Shown: positions 24,844 through 34,231 of the stretch, piece by piece
Numbering within the stretch: the first letter of the stretch is position 1
Layout: every line of letters begins with the position of its first letter
DNA from: Paenibacillus nuruki
GTDB taxonomy: Bacteria > Bacillota > Bacilli > Paenibacillales > Paenibacillaceae
Reading direction: 5' to 3'
NCBI RefSeq assembly: GCF_001721045.1
Contig: NZ_MDER01000032.1
Span: forward strand, 62,001 to 126,000
DNA length: 64,000 nucleotides
The notes under the pieces: model-generated
Databases searched by the model: none
What the model saw: the letters and a program-made list of their open reading frames with translations, nothing else
Told to the model about the DNA's origin: nothing
Program-made: the position numbers and the translations under genes

Positions 24844-26297
24844 TGAAGTCAGAGATGAATACCACAGCTCAACTTACACAGTCATTAACTCGTTACCCTG
24901 TGCAATCGTCTTCGCAAAAAATACTTCCTTTAGCCAAGCCACTTGTTAAAGGATATCAGTATCTGGGGTATGCTCTTTCTGTGGTGATGACACACGAGGA
25001 ATGTTTACCATGGGTGTATCATCAATTTATCCAGTTAAGTTCGCCTAATTACCAGTGGGTCGACTTTTATCATCCCCATGAATTTAGTGATTACCCCTGG
25101 CTAGAAACGAATGAGACTGATTGTGCAGATCTCAATGCCGAGCAGTTAATTGCGACATGGGTGGATATGATGAATCAAGACAAATATCTAGTCATGTTTA
25201 TTGATGAATACTATTTGTCTCATACGGCATTTTACCAAGAAGAACATTATTCTCATGATATTATGTTGCACGGTTATGATCTCGAACAGCAGGTTTTTTG
25301 GGCAAGCGGGTACAATCGTGATTTTCAGTATGGAGAGTACAGTATCCCGATCGAAGAAGTGTTGGCTGCTCATTTTTCATTTCAAGAAGCAAATAAACGC
25401 TTGATTACGATTCGGTATCAACAAGCACCTGTACATTCTCCCAAAGTTATCGCAGTGGTGGTTTCGTTAGAAGGTCTGATCGAGCAGTTACAAGATTATG
25501 TGGATTCGCGTCCTTCATCATGGAGACGGAATGATATTCAGCAAGCCAATGCTCATTTTTATGGGATGGAAATCTATGATATTTTGCAAAATAGTATTCA
25601 GACATTTATCGAAAATAACAGCAAAGCAGATATTCGAGCTTTTCACATCTTCTATGAGCACAAAGCAGCGATGGAACAACGATTAATGTATCTGACACAG
25701 ACAGTAGAAGGATTACAAGCGATCTTCGATCGGTATCCGACGATGATGTCAGAGCTTCAAGAACTTACAAGGCAGTCGACGATTATTCGTAATCTATTGC
25801 TCAAATACAATCGAAGTCACAATACCGCAAGTCTTGAGCGTGCTTCGCAATTGCTGTATACGATGCGCGGGCAAGAAGAACAGGTATTGCAGACGGTACT
25901 GACTGCACTTCGACAACATATTCCAGCAGTATCGGTATTAGAGCAATCCCGTGAGCTCAAGCGCCGTGTGATGGATCGTCAATTGCGCCAAACATCAGCA
26001 GATCGATTAATAATATTAGATCAATTGGAACAATTAGATCATCCTAATGAGTGGATCGAAATTGTTATGATTATGGATCAGCAGATATGGGATTTATTAT
26101 CTCAGACAGACCCTCTACGTACAGATCGCTTGATTGCATTCTGGTGCGAATTGCTTACACGTAAGCCATGGGTAGCCAGTCAATACGATACATTGCGTAA
26201 TGTGATTGAGCGGATGCAGACGGTTGTTCAAGATCAACAAGTGAGAGCACAGTTAGATTACTGGTATACAACGATGACTGCAATTCGTTCTCAATAA
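24840..26297 (+). CDS. BtrH-like protein 2, catalytic Cys not conserved
   Basis: 485 residues from ATG 24840 (ATGATGA overlap with the decarboxylase); the frame is open from 24825. The N-terminal ~190 residues share the layout of the BtrH-like protein at 15712: YSHDIMLHGYD (His139) corresponds to KGHVIQLYGLD there. The segment that should hold the nucleophile (VKGYQYLGYALSVVM) has no Cys. The C-terminal ~280 residues are helical and Gln/Arg-rich. It may be a non-catalytic partner, scaffold or condensation helper, or may use another nucleophile. Family assignment is by pattern only. Confidence 0.6.
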   Translation: MMKSEMNTTAQLTQSLTRYPVQSSSQKILPLAKPLVKGYQYLGYALSVVMTHEECLPWVYHQFIQLSSPNYQWVDFYHPHEFSDYPWLETNETDCADLNAEQLIATWVDMMNQDKYLVMFIDEYYLSHTAFYQEEHYSHDIMLHGYDLEQQVFWASGYNRDFQYGEYSIPIEEVLAAHFSFQEANKRLITIRYQQAPVHSPKVIAVVVSLEGLIEQLQDYVDSRPSSWRRNDIQQANAHFYGMEIYDILQNSIQTFIENNSKADIRAFHIFYEHKAAMEQRLMYLTQTVEGLQAIFDRYPTMMSELQELTRQSTIIRNLLLKYNRSHNTASLERASQLLYTMRGQEEQVLQTVLTALRQHIPAVSVLEQSRELKRRVMDRQLRQTSADRLIILDQLEQLDHPNEWIEIVMIMDQQIWDLLSQTDPLRTDRLIAFWCELLTRKPWVASQYDTLRNVIERMQTVVQDQQVRAQLDYWYTTMTAIRSQ

Positions 26298-26336
26298 GTA
26301 ATGAATGATATCTGATGATTATGATTTGAATGCATA

Positions 26337-26391
26337 ACAAATAAGCCTTTTGGTTCTCTAGCAGATCAGAGAATCGAAAGGCTTATTTTGT
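26337..26391. terminator. Bidirectional terminator closing the cluster
   Basis: AATAAGCCTTT pairs with AAAGGCTTATT, extended by GGTTCTCT with AGAGAATC; A- and T-rich flanks on both sides allow use from either strand. It lies between BtrH-2 and the convergent phosphopantetheinyl transferase. The remaining bases up to 26597 are AT-rich and show nothing else. Confidence 0.85.
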
Positions 26392-26597
26392 GAAAGCCAC
26401 CCTAAATGAATGTGATGATGTCAAAGTATTGTTGGATTATTAATGAACGTTTTAACTATATATAGAAGCAACTATCACAGAGATTCTTTTAAATCGTAGG
26501 AGTTAGATGTTATGATTATAGAGTGTATAATACATAGTTATACAAATTGCATAAAAATAACTTTAAATTTTAACTAAATGTTTCCATATGTATAAAA

Positions 26598-27281
26598 TCA
26601 CGGAATCAGTTCGGTCCAATCCAGCATAATAAGTGGAAGAAGACTCAACGGTTCTCCTGCACAGACTGCTAATTGATACTTTGAATCGATCGGCAGATGA
26701 CGGAAAAAGCTTGCCATATCGATAGGTTTGGCTGAAATTACTTGATATTCGTGGTTATCATTTTGTAGAACAGAGAATGAGTCTAAGGGTAAAGAAAGCC
26801 CTTTACCTACAAATTTGATATAACTTTCTTTTAACGTCCACAATGCATAAAAGGTGGTTAGCTGTTCACTTTCCGGTGCATTCATTAATAATTGATATTC
26901 TGGTTCTGTATAAAAGCGTTGAGCGATCCCAAAGTCGATAGGACGTATTTGTTCGATATCAATACCGACTGGAACATTCCCATCAGCACATACGATCCAG
27001 TCACCTGCATGGGATACATTAAAATGAATATCAGGGTAATTGTGTAGGTACGGTTTCCCGTATTTATTTTGCTCAAATTGAATCTGGTGATCTTGCAACT
27101 GATAGTGAGTACGTAATCGATGCAAAACAAGCAATTCTCCTATTAAGCCACGTTGAGCATCTTGCTGTCGAACAAATTTCAAAGAAGCTTCTTTTCGTGC
27201 AGGTGATACATTACGACGTAATACCTCCATATCTTCTAACGATAATAAATCCGGCAAATGTATTGCTGTTACTGTAATCAA
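26598..27281 (-). CDS. Sfp-type 4'-phosphopantetheinyl transferase
   Basis: 227 residues. VGIDIEQIRP (Mg2+-binding Asp and Glu) and ALWTLKESYIKFVGKGL (the WxxKESxxK signature) identify an Sfp-type enzyme with broad specificity. It transfers phosphopantetheine from CoA to Ser of carrier proteins, here most likely Ser42 and Ser39 of the two carriers in the cluster. It is encoded convergently to the cluster and divergently from the hydrolase at 27379. The start ATG at 27281 has no strong Shine-Dalgarno. Confidence 0.92.
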   Translation of the reverse strand: MITVTAIHLPDLLSLEDMEVLRRNVSPARKEASLKFVRQQDAQRGLIGELLVLHRLRTHYQLQDHQIQFEQNKYGKPYLHNYPDIHFNVSHAGDWIVCADGNVPVGIDIEQIRPIDFGIAQRFYTEPEYQLLMNAPESEQLTTFYALWTLKESYIKFVGKGLSLPLDSFSVLQNDNHEYQVISAKPIDMASFFRHLPIDSKYQLAVCAGEPLSLLPLIMLDWTELIP

Positions 27282-27378
27282 TCTCTAGTCTCCCCACTTT
27301 CCTATATCGATTTATAGTTATAAAAGAAATGACTTTATTGTCTAAATTATACAATACCATTTTCGAGGAGGAAATATA

Positions 27379-28233
27379 ATGTCAGAAATCAAACGTTTAG
27401 CGCATCAAACCGAGGATGGATACTTTGTGCAATTAATTCCAGATGTTCAATTTGCTCGTTTTGCCAATGGTCAATCGTTAAAAATGAATATTTTGCGTCC
27501 TGTTTCTGATTTGCCATTACCGTTAATAGTCTGGGTCGTCGGCGGAGCATGGGTCGATATTGATCCTTACAAACATATCCCGGCACTGTCCAAATTAGCT
27601 CGTCAAGGGTATGTGATTGCTTGTGTGGAATACCGCACTGTGAACAAAGCACCTTTTCCTGCACAGTTAGAAGATATCAAAACAGCGATTCGCTTTTTAC
27701 GTGCTCATGCACTGGATTATCATATTGATCCTGAACATGTCGGAATCTGGGGACACTCCGCAGGTGCACATTTATCTGCATTAGTTGGTGTGACTGGAGA
27801 GCAAGCAGAATGGGATCAACAAGGACAATGGCAAGGACATTCCAGTAGTGTCAAAGCGGTAGTTGATTTTGCAGGACCGATTGATATTCAGGCTGATTTT
27901 CAAAGTGAATATGAATTACCGGTGATTTCTTTACTGATGGGCGGGCCGTTACGACATAAAATAGACACAGCCGATCAATCGAATCCTATTCATCATCTTG
28001 CTTCTCATATTCCTGCTCATGTGCCACCTTTTTTAATTATGCATGGCGATCAAGATCAGGTGGTACCTGCGCGTCAGAGCCAGTTTTTGTATGATGCTTT
28101 AGCAGCGATATCGGCGGAAGTTACATTGTATATTTTAGAAGGTGTAGGTCATTCGTCGACCACATTTATGACCCGAAATGATGTTTTAGAAATTGTTAGT
28201 GAATTTTTTGCGCGACATTTGAAAGGATCATGA
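27379..28233 (+). CDS. Alpha/beta hydrolase (esterase/lipase type)
   Basis: 284 residues. VVGGAWV is the HGG-like oxyanion motif (its usual His replaced by Val); GHSAGAH holds the nucleophile Ser; HGDQDQVVP the acid Asp; and GVGHSS the His. It resembles BD-FAE-type carbohydrate esterases/esterases. ATG 27379 follows GAGGAGG. As the last gene next to the cluster it could deprotect or hydrolyse the product (as BtrG removes a glutamyl cap in butirosin, though BtrG belongs to another fold), or it may be unrelated. Confidence 0.82.
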   Translation: MSEIKRLAHQTEDGYFVQLIPDVQFARFANGQSLKMNILRPVSDLPLPLIVWVVGGAWVDIDPYKHIPALSKLARQGYVIACVEYRTVNKAPFPAQLEDIKTAIRFLRAHALDYHIDPEHVGIWGHSAGAHLSALVGVTGEQAEWDQQGQWQGHSSSVKAVVDFAGPIDIQADFQSEYELPVISLLMGGPLRHKIDTADQSNPIHHLASHIPAHVPPFLIMHGDQDQVVPARQSQFLYDALAAISAEVTLYILEGVGHSSTTFMTRNDVLEIVSEFFARHLKGS

Positions 28234-28336
28234 CCAATATAGGTTAATAGTAGAGTAGGCTGCTTATCAAGAGTCTAAACAGTTCATAATGTGCTTTTAC
28301 ATTAAGGGCATACGAAAGATTGAGAGGGATAGACCA

Positions 28337-31300
28337 TTGGACAATCATGAACATGAAATTCTTCAAAACCTGATATCTGAAAGTGGGTCGTACCGATCTC
28401 TTTTTGAATATCACCCTGATGCGATATATGTTATGGACAAAAAGGGGAATTACATTTATACCAATCCAGGTGTCGAAAAGATTTCTGGTTATACTATAGA
28501 TACATTAGAACATGTCGATAGAAGTAAAATTTTTGGAGCAGAGCGCATAGAAATGCGTTCTCCTTATCTGGCAGAGGTGTTACAAGGTAAATCTGTACAA
28601 TTTCAGACTCACATTTATCATCGACAAGGACATTTGATTGACCTAGATGTTACATATACACCCATCGTTATTGACGAAGAAATTGTAGGCATTTATGGTA
28701 TCGCCAAAGATATTACAGCACGCAATGATGTTGAACAAAAACTTGTAGAAGCTGAACGTATGTATAGACTGATTTCTGAAAATGCCGATGATCTGATCAC
28801 TTGTTCCGATGCAGACGGAATGATTACCTATATTTCACCTTCTGTTGAAAAAATTCTAGGATTTCTACCTTCTGAATTAATGCAGACGTTGTCTACTGAT
28901 TTGATTTATGCCGAAGATATTTTGCAATTAGAACCTCCATTTCAATCACGCAAAGCGGTTCAAATTCGTTGTGTATGCAAAAACAAAACGTACAAGTGGA
29001 TTGAATTGACGGTTAAAGCGATCAAAGATGAAAATGGAGTAACGGTTCAATATATGGGAATAGGGCGAGATATTACTGCTCGTAAAGAATCAGAAGAGCA
29101 ACTTCGCAAAAGTGAAGAACGTCTAGCTCTGGCACAAAGTATTGCTGGGTTTGGATGTTGGGATTGGAATTTAGATACGCAAGAATTAGTGTGCTCGGAT
29201 AAGTTTCTCGAAATTCTTGGCGTAGAATCACCTTCAGCTAAGCTATTGTATCGTCATTTTTTGACGATGGTTCATCATGAAGATCGGGATAAAGTACGGT
29301 ATGCTTTTCGGCAATCGGTTGCTCAGGAACATGTGAATATTGAATGTCGTCTAGTTGATCAACATCATCAGATCAAAACTGTGCATATTCAAGGCACACT
29401 GGTGGCAGATGACAATGATGGTACCCGCCAGATTGTAGGTACGATTCAAGATATAACAGAAAGTCGTCTGATGGAAGACTTAATTCGTGAAAGTGAACGT
29501 CAATACCGGATGCTTTCTAACAATACATTAGATCTGATTTCTTCTCATACCGCAGATGAAGAACTTAGTTTTATATATACGTCAGCTTCTGTGAAAAAGC
29601 TTATTGGGTATGAAGGAGAAGAATTGATCGGTAAAAGTGCATTCTCTTTTTATCATCCTGAAGATTATCAAGCTGTCCGAGATTATATTAAATGGATTAC
29701 TGAGATGCCTGAGCATAGTAAGTCAAAGACAGTACATTATCGTTTTCAACATAAAGCAGGTCATTATGTCTGGTTAGAAAGTACAGCGACGTATACACCT
29801 AGTCAGATCGAAGGAATTGCCGGTACAGTGATTGCAGTCTCCAGAGATGTCACAGATCGTAAATTAGCAGAACAACGATTACACGAGAGCGAACAGCGTT
29901 ACAAGTCACTTGTGGAGTATAATCCATCAGGTGTATATTCATTTGATCTACAAGGTCGATTATTTAATCTCAATCCTGTTGCTGAAATTCAAAGTGGTTA
30001 TGATCGAACACGATTAAAAAACACATACTTTGCTGAGCTGATCCATCCTGATCTGCGTGAAGAAGCTTTGAATCGTTTTAATAGAGCCAAAATGGGCATG
30101 CCACAAAACTACGAAACGGTGCTGGTGCATCATACCGGTCATCAAATTGAAGTGAATATTACCAATGTGCCGATTATCGTCAGCGGAGAAATCACCGGTG
30201 TATTCGGAATTGCGACAGATATTACAGAAAGCAAAAAATATGTAGAACAGATTAAAAAAATCAGTGATGAATACAATTTGATATTGAGTTCGGTATCCGA
30301 AGGCATTTATGGAGTAGATGCAGACGGTAATGGTATCTTTTTGAATGCGGCAGCTTCTTCGATGCTAGGCGTGACCAAAGAAGAATTTATAGGATCACCT
30401 GTGCGTGACTTGTTAATGCATACGCGATCAGATGGAGAGCCTTATGCGGCTACCCATCATCCAGTAGAGCTAACGATGCAAGATAGCATTTCAAGACGTG
30501 TAACGGAAGATGTATTCTTTCGCCGTGATGGATCTAGCTTTTTCGCTTCTTATCAGACTAATGCATTACGAGATCGGGAAAAGATTGTCGGTGTTGTGGT
30601 TGTATTCAGTGATCGAACCAATGAGAAAGCGATTATAGAAGCCAAAGAATCCGCAGAGCGAGCTGCTTACGCGAAGTCTCAATTTATCTCGATGATGAGT
30701 CATGAGATTCGTACACCGATGAATGGAATTGTCGGTATGGCAGAATTGATGCTTGATCTTGATCTGAATGAAGAACAAGCCAGTTATATTCATATTATTC
30801 GTCAAAGCGGCAATGAGTTGATGCAGATTATTAATGATATTATGGATGTGCATCGTCTGGAAAATGGAAATGTCGAACTGGAAGAAGAGTTATTCGATCT
30901 TCGTGAATTAATAGATGATGTCTATCAATGGTTCTTGCCGACAGCGCAAAGTAAGTATTTGGTATTTGATAAGCATATCGAACAAGAAGTTCCGAAGTTA
31001 GCCAGAGGGGATATGCCTCGAATCAAGCAAGTACTGGTCAATATTATAGGCAATGCGATTAAGTTTACGGAAAAAGGAAATATTCATCTTAGCGCAGGCG
31101 TCTCGTATTTGTCTCAAGATCAAGGCATGATGCTGAATTTCCAGATTACAGATACAGGGATTGGCATACCCGCAGATAAGCTAAGTGAGCTATTTCATTC
31201 ATTCTCCCAAGTACATCCGGTGATGAATCGTCGCTATGGTGGTACAGGGCTAGGATTGTTTATTTGCAAAAATCTTATCGAATTAATGAATGGAACGATT

Positions 31301-31366
31301 GGTGTCAACAGTCAGGAACATCAAGGTTCTACGTTTTATTTCAGTATTCCATTACAGTTAGCTTAA
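28337..31366 (+). CDS. Multi-PAS sensor histidine kinase
   Basis: About 1009 residues from TTG 28337, 9 bp behind GAGAGG; the frame is open from ATG 28289, which lacks a ribosome site. Six consecutive PAS/PAC repeats fill residues ~15-755, followed by HisKA with the phospho-acceptor His789 in SHEIRTPMNG and an HATPase domain (NIIGNAIKFTEKG, DTGIGIP, GGTGLGLFICK). No transmembrane segment and no receiver domain are seen, so it is a cytosolic kinase and must signal to a response regulator encoded elsewhere. The stimulus is unknown. Confidence 0.88.
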   Translation: MDNHEHEILQNLISESGSYRSLFEYHPDAIYVMDKKGNYIYTNPGVEKISGYTIDTLEHVDRSKIFGAERIEMRSPYLAEVLQGKSVQFQTHIYHRQGHLIDLDVTYTPIVIDEEIVGIYGIAKDITARNDVEQKLVEAERMYRLISENADDLITCSDADGMITYISPSVEKILGFLPSELMQTLSTDLIYAEDILQLEPPFQSRKAVQIRCVCKNKTYKWIELTVKAIKDENGVTVQYMGIGRDITARKESEEQLRKSEERLALAQSIAGFGCWDWNLDTQELVCSDKFLEILGVESPSAKLLYRHFLTMVHHEDRDKVRYAFRQSVAQEHVNIECRLVDQHHQIKTVHIQGTLVADDNDGTRQIVGTIQDITESRLMEDLIRESERQYRMLSNNTLDLISSHTADEELSFIYTSASVKKLIGYEGEELIGKSAFSFYHPEDYQAVRDYIKWITEMPEHSKSKTVHYRFQHKAGHYVWLESTATYTPSQIEGIAGTVIAVSRDVTDRKLAEQRLHESEQRYKSLVEYNPSGVYSFDLQGRLFNLNPVAEIQSGYDRTRLKNTYFAELIHPDLREEALNRFNRAKMGMPQNYETVLVHHTGHQIEVNITNVPIIVSGEITGVFGIATDITESKKYVEQIKKISDEYNLILSSVSEGIYGVDADGNGIFLNAAASSMLGVTKEEFIGSPVRDLLMHTRSDGEPYAATHHPVELTMQDSISRRVTEDVFFRRDGSSFFASYQTNALRDREKIVGVVVVFSDRTNEKAIIEAKESAERAAYAKSQFISMMSHEIRTPMNGIVGMAELMLDLDLNEEQASYIHIIRQSGNELMQIINDIMDVHRLENGNVELEEELFDLRELIDDVYQWFLPTAQSKYLVFDKHIEQEVPKLARGDMPRIKQVLVNIIGNAIKFTEKGNIHLSAGVSYLSQDQGMMLNFQITDTGIGIPADKLSELFHSFSQVHPVMNRRYGGTGLGLFICKNLIELMNGTIGVNSQEHQGSTFYFSIPLQLA

Positions 31367-31370
31367 TAAA

Positions 31371-31421
31371 AAAACCTGTTAAGAGACATGTTATCAAAGA
31401 TGTCTCTTAACAGGTTTTTTG
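31371..31421. terminator. Bidirectional terminator between the kinase and degV
   Basis: A perfect 17-bp stem (AACCTGTTAAGAGACAT with its complement) is flanked by A and T runs on both sides. It serves the convergent genes on each strand. Confidence 0.93.
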
Positions 31422-31450
31422 TATTTAAATGAAGTAGTTGTATGAAGAAA

Positions 31451-32308
31451 TTAATGGTTGTTTTTGGCATACATAATGGCAATCGTCTGTGGACCACAAT
31501 GACTGGATATAACGCATCCTGCTTCTGTAATCATTACCTGACGCGCATCGGTCTGCTCTCGAAGTACAGCTTGCATGTGACGAGCTTCTGCTTCAGCAAA
31601 AGAATGAACTACAAAAATAATATCTTGATCAATCGCATGTCGATGAGCAAGTGTATTTCTAAGCAGTTGTTCGACAGCTTTTTCACGTTTACCTCGTATT
31701 TTATAAGCAGGAACCAGTGTTCCGTGTGTAGTGACCTGAATGACTGGACGAATTTTGAGCAGGCTACCGATCAGATTCTGCATACCTGAACAGCGTCCAC
31801 CTTTGTATAAAAATTCTAACGAATCAATAGCGAACTCGGTCTCGATCTGTGAGCGCATGGATTCAAGCAATAACACAATTTCTGCAACCGATTGTTGTTG
31901 ATCGATCGCTTGTACCGCTTTCATCACTAACAAGCCAATCGAACTGGATAAGTTCAATGAATCTACGATCGTTACTGCGCCTTCAGGAAATGTATTGGCT
32001 GCTAGATGTGCATTAGCATACGTGGAAGAAAGAGCGGAAGAAAGACTGATATAAATAATCGTATGCCCATTGTCAACCACAGGCTGAAAAGCATGAATAA
32101 AATCAGCAGGTGAAGGTGCAGACGTTTTGGGTGTTTGTCCGGTTTGTTTTACTTTTTCATACAATTCGGCAGGTGTCATATCCACACCATCCCGGTATAC
32201 TTCATGATTAAAATTCACATATAAAGGCACAACACCGATTTGATTTTCTTCTAACCATGCCTTTGGTAAATCGCAAGTACTATCTACAAAAATACGAATA
32301 GATGTCAT
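31451..32308 (-). CDS. DegV-family fatty-acid-binding protein
   Basis: 285 residues starting at ATG 32308 behind AGGAGATT; a longer frame to 32338 lacks a ribosome site. IRIFVDSTCDLP at the start, GQTPKTSAPSPADF, and YISLSSALSSTY are the family fatty-acid-contact motifs; SLEFLYKGGRCSG is the standard second-domain motif. DegV/FakB proteins bind a fatty acid and present it to the kinase FakA. No fakA is nearby. Confidence 0.88.
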   Translation of the reverse strand: MTSIRIFVDSTCDLPKAWLEENQIGVVPLYVNFNHEVYRDGVDMTPAELYEKVKQTGQTPKTSAPSPADFIHAFQPVVDNGHTIIYISLSSALSSTYANAHLAANTFPEGAVTIVDSLNLSSSIGLLVMKAVQAIDQQQSVAEIVLLLESMRSQIETEFAIDSLEFLYKGGRCSGMQNLIGSLLKIRPVIQVTTHGTLVPAYKIRGKREKAVEQLLRNTLAHRHAIDQDIIFVVHSFAEAEARHMQAVLREQTDARQVMITEAGCVISSHCGPQTIAIMYAKNNH

Positions 32309-32400
32309 AATAATCTCCTGTCTTTCCATCAAGTCCAATTATCTATATCTAAATGCTGATAAGAATAGATTGTATTAGTATATCACGATTTACAGTACAC

Positions 32401-32455
32401 AAAAAAGCAGATTGCTTCTTCTCTAAGAATGAATAGAAAAGGCAACCTGCAACAA
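32401..32455 (-). terminator. Terminator after the small membrane protein gene
   Basis: Read on the minus strand, GCAGGTTGC pairs with GCAATCTGC (imperfect) and is followed by six T. It lies 44 bp downstream of the gene at 32499-33074. Confidence 0.7.
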
Positions 32456-32498
32456 ATAAGATTCATATGACAAAATAGAAATAAGCAATTGAGAGTAA

Positions 32499-33074
32499 TT
32501 AATAACTGCTGTCTGAGAAAATACCGATAATAAAAAAGAATAAAATAAAAGCGGCTGGAAAAGCATTTAAAACAATACCGATAATTGCAAACACTTTACG
32601 ACGTTGCTTGACACAACAACCAACAATACCTAAGACTAGACCGGTACAATTAGCAAGGATTAATAATCCCCATATCAACACAAGGACCAGTAATCCACCT
32701 AATATTGCAGCCAGCCCTGCTTCGATACTCTGTTCATCTAACAAATTAAAAGAAATATCTGAATTTTCAACAGCGGCTACCATCATAATAACAGCAATCA
32801 CACCTACAATAATATTAACAATAAGCGTAGATATTCCAATAATAAAAGAAGCGACACCTAACTTAGAATGAGGCCAGCGTTGCCCGGGTAGAGGAGCGTA
32901 TGGATCATTAGGATTGTAATAGTTATCATTAGATGGTGGTACAAAGGTAGAAGAGCGATAATCATAAGGCTCTGATGTTGCTAAAGGATCTCTAAAATCA
33001 TTGTCTTGAGGTGCATCCGTATCTTTTTTTAAATTAGGAAAAGATGAATTTCGTTTGGGATCATAAGGGTCCAT
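32499..33074 (-). CDS. Small membrane protein with DUF4190-like core
   Basis: 191 residues. A disordered Asp/Pro/Asn/Tyr-rich N-terminus (~70 residues, NDPYAPLPGQRWP) precedes four hydrophobic segments, including LGVASFIIGISTLIVNIIVG and CTGLVLGIVGCCVKQRRKVF, the pattern of DUF4190-type proteins. The start ATG 33074 has AAAGGAG upstream. No function is known for the family; the protein should reside in the cytoplasmic membrane. Confidence 0.65.
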   Translation of the reverse strand: MDPYDPKRNSSFPNLKKDTDAPQDNDFRDPLATSEPYDYRSSTFVPPSNDNYYNPNDPYAPLPGQRWPHSKLGVASFIIGISTLIVNIIVGVIAVIMMVAAVENSDISFNLLDEQSIEAGLAAILGGLLVLVLIWGLLILANCTGLVLGIVGCCVKQRRKVFAIIGIVLNAFPAAFILFFFIIGIFSDSSY

Positions 33075-33192
33075 GAATCTAATCTCCTTTACAATATATG
33101 TATGTACCGTTACTTTTTCATAATTTCCTCACAAATGCAAGCATTGGAGTAAGGTATAATTAAAAATAAAACAATTAGCAGGAGGCATATTC

Positions 33193-33576
33193 ATGCAACG
33201 CACATATTTAATTATCGGTTCTATTCTGGGTATGATTGGAGTCGGCATTGGCGCTTTCGGTGCTCATCTATTAGAACCTATTATCGGGCCTCAACTGTTA
33301 CAAACGTTCAAAACAGGTGTGGAATATCACTTTGTACATACACTGGCTATTTTGATTGTCGCTGTGCTCGCAGGAGTGATTGGTGAATCCAGTCTGTTGC
33401 GCTGGGCAGGTCGATTATTTACTATTGGAGTTATCATTTTCTCAGGTAGTCTGTATGTATTAAGCATAACGGGAATCAAAGTCCTAGGTGCAATTACTCC
33501 TATTGGTGGAGTATGCTTTATAGCAGGCTGGATCATGTTAGCACTTGTTGGAGCCAAATATGGTAAACGGAATTAA
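33193..33576 (+). CDS. DUF423 family membrane protein (YwdK-like)
   Basis: 127 residues, four transmembrane segments, with the family motif GAFGAHLL at the start of the first loop and GVEYHFVHTLAI. ATG 33193 follows AGGAGG. Function unknown. A terminator follows at 33606-33645. Confidence 0.85.
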   Translation: MQRTYLIIGSILGMIGVGIGAFGAHLLEPIIGPQLLQTFKTGVEYHFVHTLAILIVAVLAGVIGESSLLRWAGRLFTIGVIIFSGSLYVLSITGIKVLGAITPIGGVCFIAGWIMLALVGAKYGKRN

Positions 33577-33605
33577 ACCAATCTTATTATCATATATAAC
33601 ATAAT

Positions 33606-33645
33606 AATAGCGTCTATCTCATTGACCGGGATAGACGCTATTTTG
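33606..33645 (+). terminator. Terminator after the DUF423 gene
   Basis: AATAGCGTCTATC pairs with GATAGACGCTATT and is followed by TT. It may also stop minus-strand transcription from 33689-34231. Confidence 0.8.
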
Positions 33646-33688
33646 ATATTCATCGTTAGAAGAAGCGGATCGTCAATAAGATAACGAT

Positions 33689-34231
33689 TTAAGTATGTTG
33701 AAAATCATCAATCTCATTGAGTTTGAACGTATACACTTGTTTTTCGTCCACATGATATACACTAATCGTTTGATTTTCATTATCAAAATTTAAGATACGA
33801 CACGGAATAGAAAAGCGATCTCCTCGATTGTTGATCGTTAGACGTACCAATGTATTATCTTTGATGTAAAGGGCTAACCAGCTATTCATATCATTTTCGA
33901 TCTTTTCATGTAAGATCGCTGCTGATTTAGCTTCTTGTTTGTGCTTTTCTAATTTTTTGACCAGTGACGCGGTTTGTGCAGTAATTGATTTTTTACTTTC
34001 AGATATACTTGATATATCTATAGGCACTTGCTGTTTACTTGTATCTTTCAAAGATTTCTCTATCTTTTGTCCAAGTTTGATGCCAGAAACGACTCTAAAA
34101 TCTGCTAATTCTTCATGATTATTTAGAATTTCAAGCAGTTTTTGAAGAGCAACAGCGTTGTTTCGACCAGAGATCATCAGGTCAACATTAAATAAAAATT
34201 CGGCTTCGTCGTTAGTTGGCTTTTTATCCAT
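33689..34231 (-). CDS. Unrecognised 180-residue protein
   Basis: I do not recognise this protein. The N-terminal ~45 residues (FLFNVDLMISGRNNAVALQKLLEIL) look like a small helical domain, residues ~70-115 are a Lys/Glu-rich coiled coil, and the C-terminal ~60 residues (LVRLTINNRGDRFSIPCRILNFD and QTISVYHVDEKQVYTFKLNEI) alternate as in a small beta-barrel. It is a monocistronic minus-strand gene, flanked by mtnA and the DUF423 gene. The start ATG 34231 has GGGAGA upstream. No membrane segment or signal peptide. The beta-rich end could bind RNA or protein, but that is speculation. Confidence 0.7.
   Translation of the reverse strand: MDKKPTNDEAEFLFNVDLMISGRNNAVALQKLLEILNNHEELADFRVVSGIKLGQKIEKSLKDTSKQQVPIDISSISESKKSITAQTASLVKKLEKHKQEAKSAAILHEKIENDMNSWLALYIKDNTLVRLTINNRGDRFSIPCRILNFDNENQTISVYHVDEKQVYTFKLNEIDDFQHT

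Noticed and set aside
31442-31789. Plus-strand frame of 115 residues opposite degV
   Set aside because: It lies wholly within the DegV coding sequence, has no ribosome site and follows a strong terminator.
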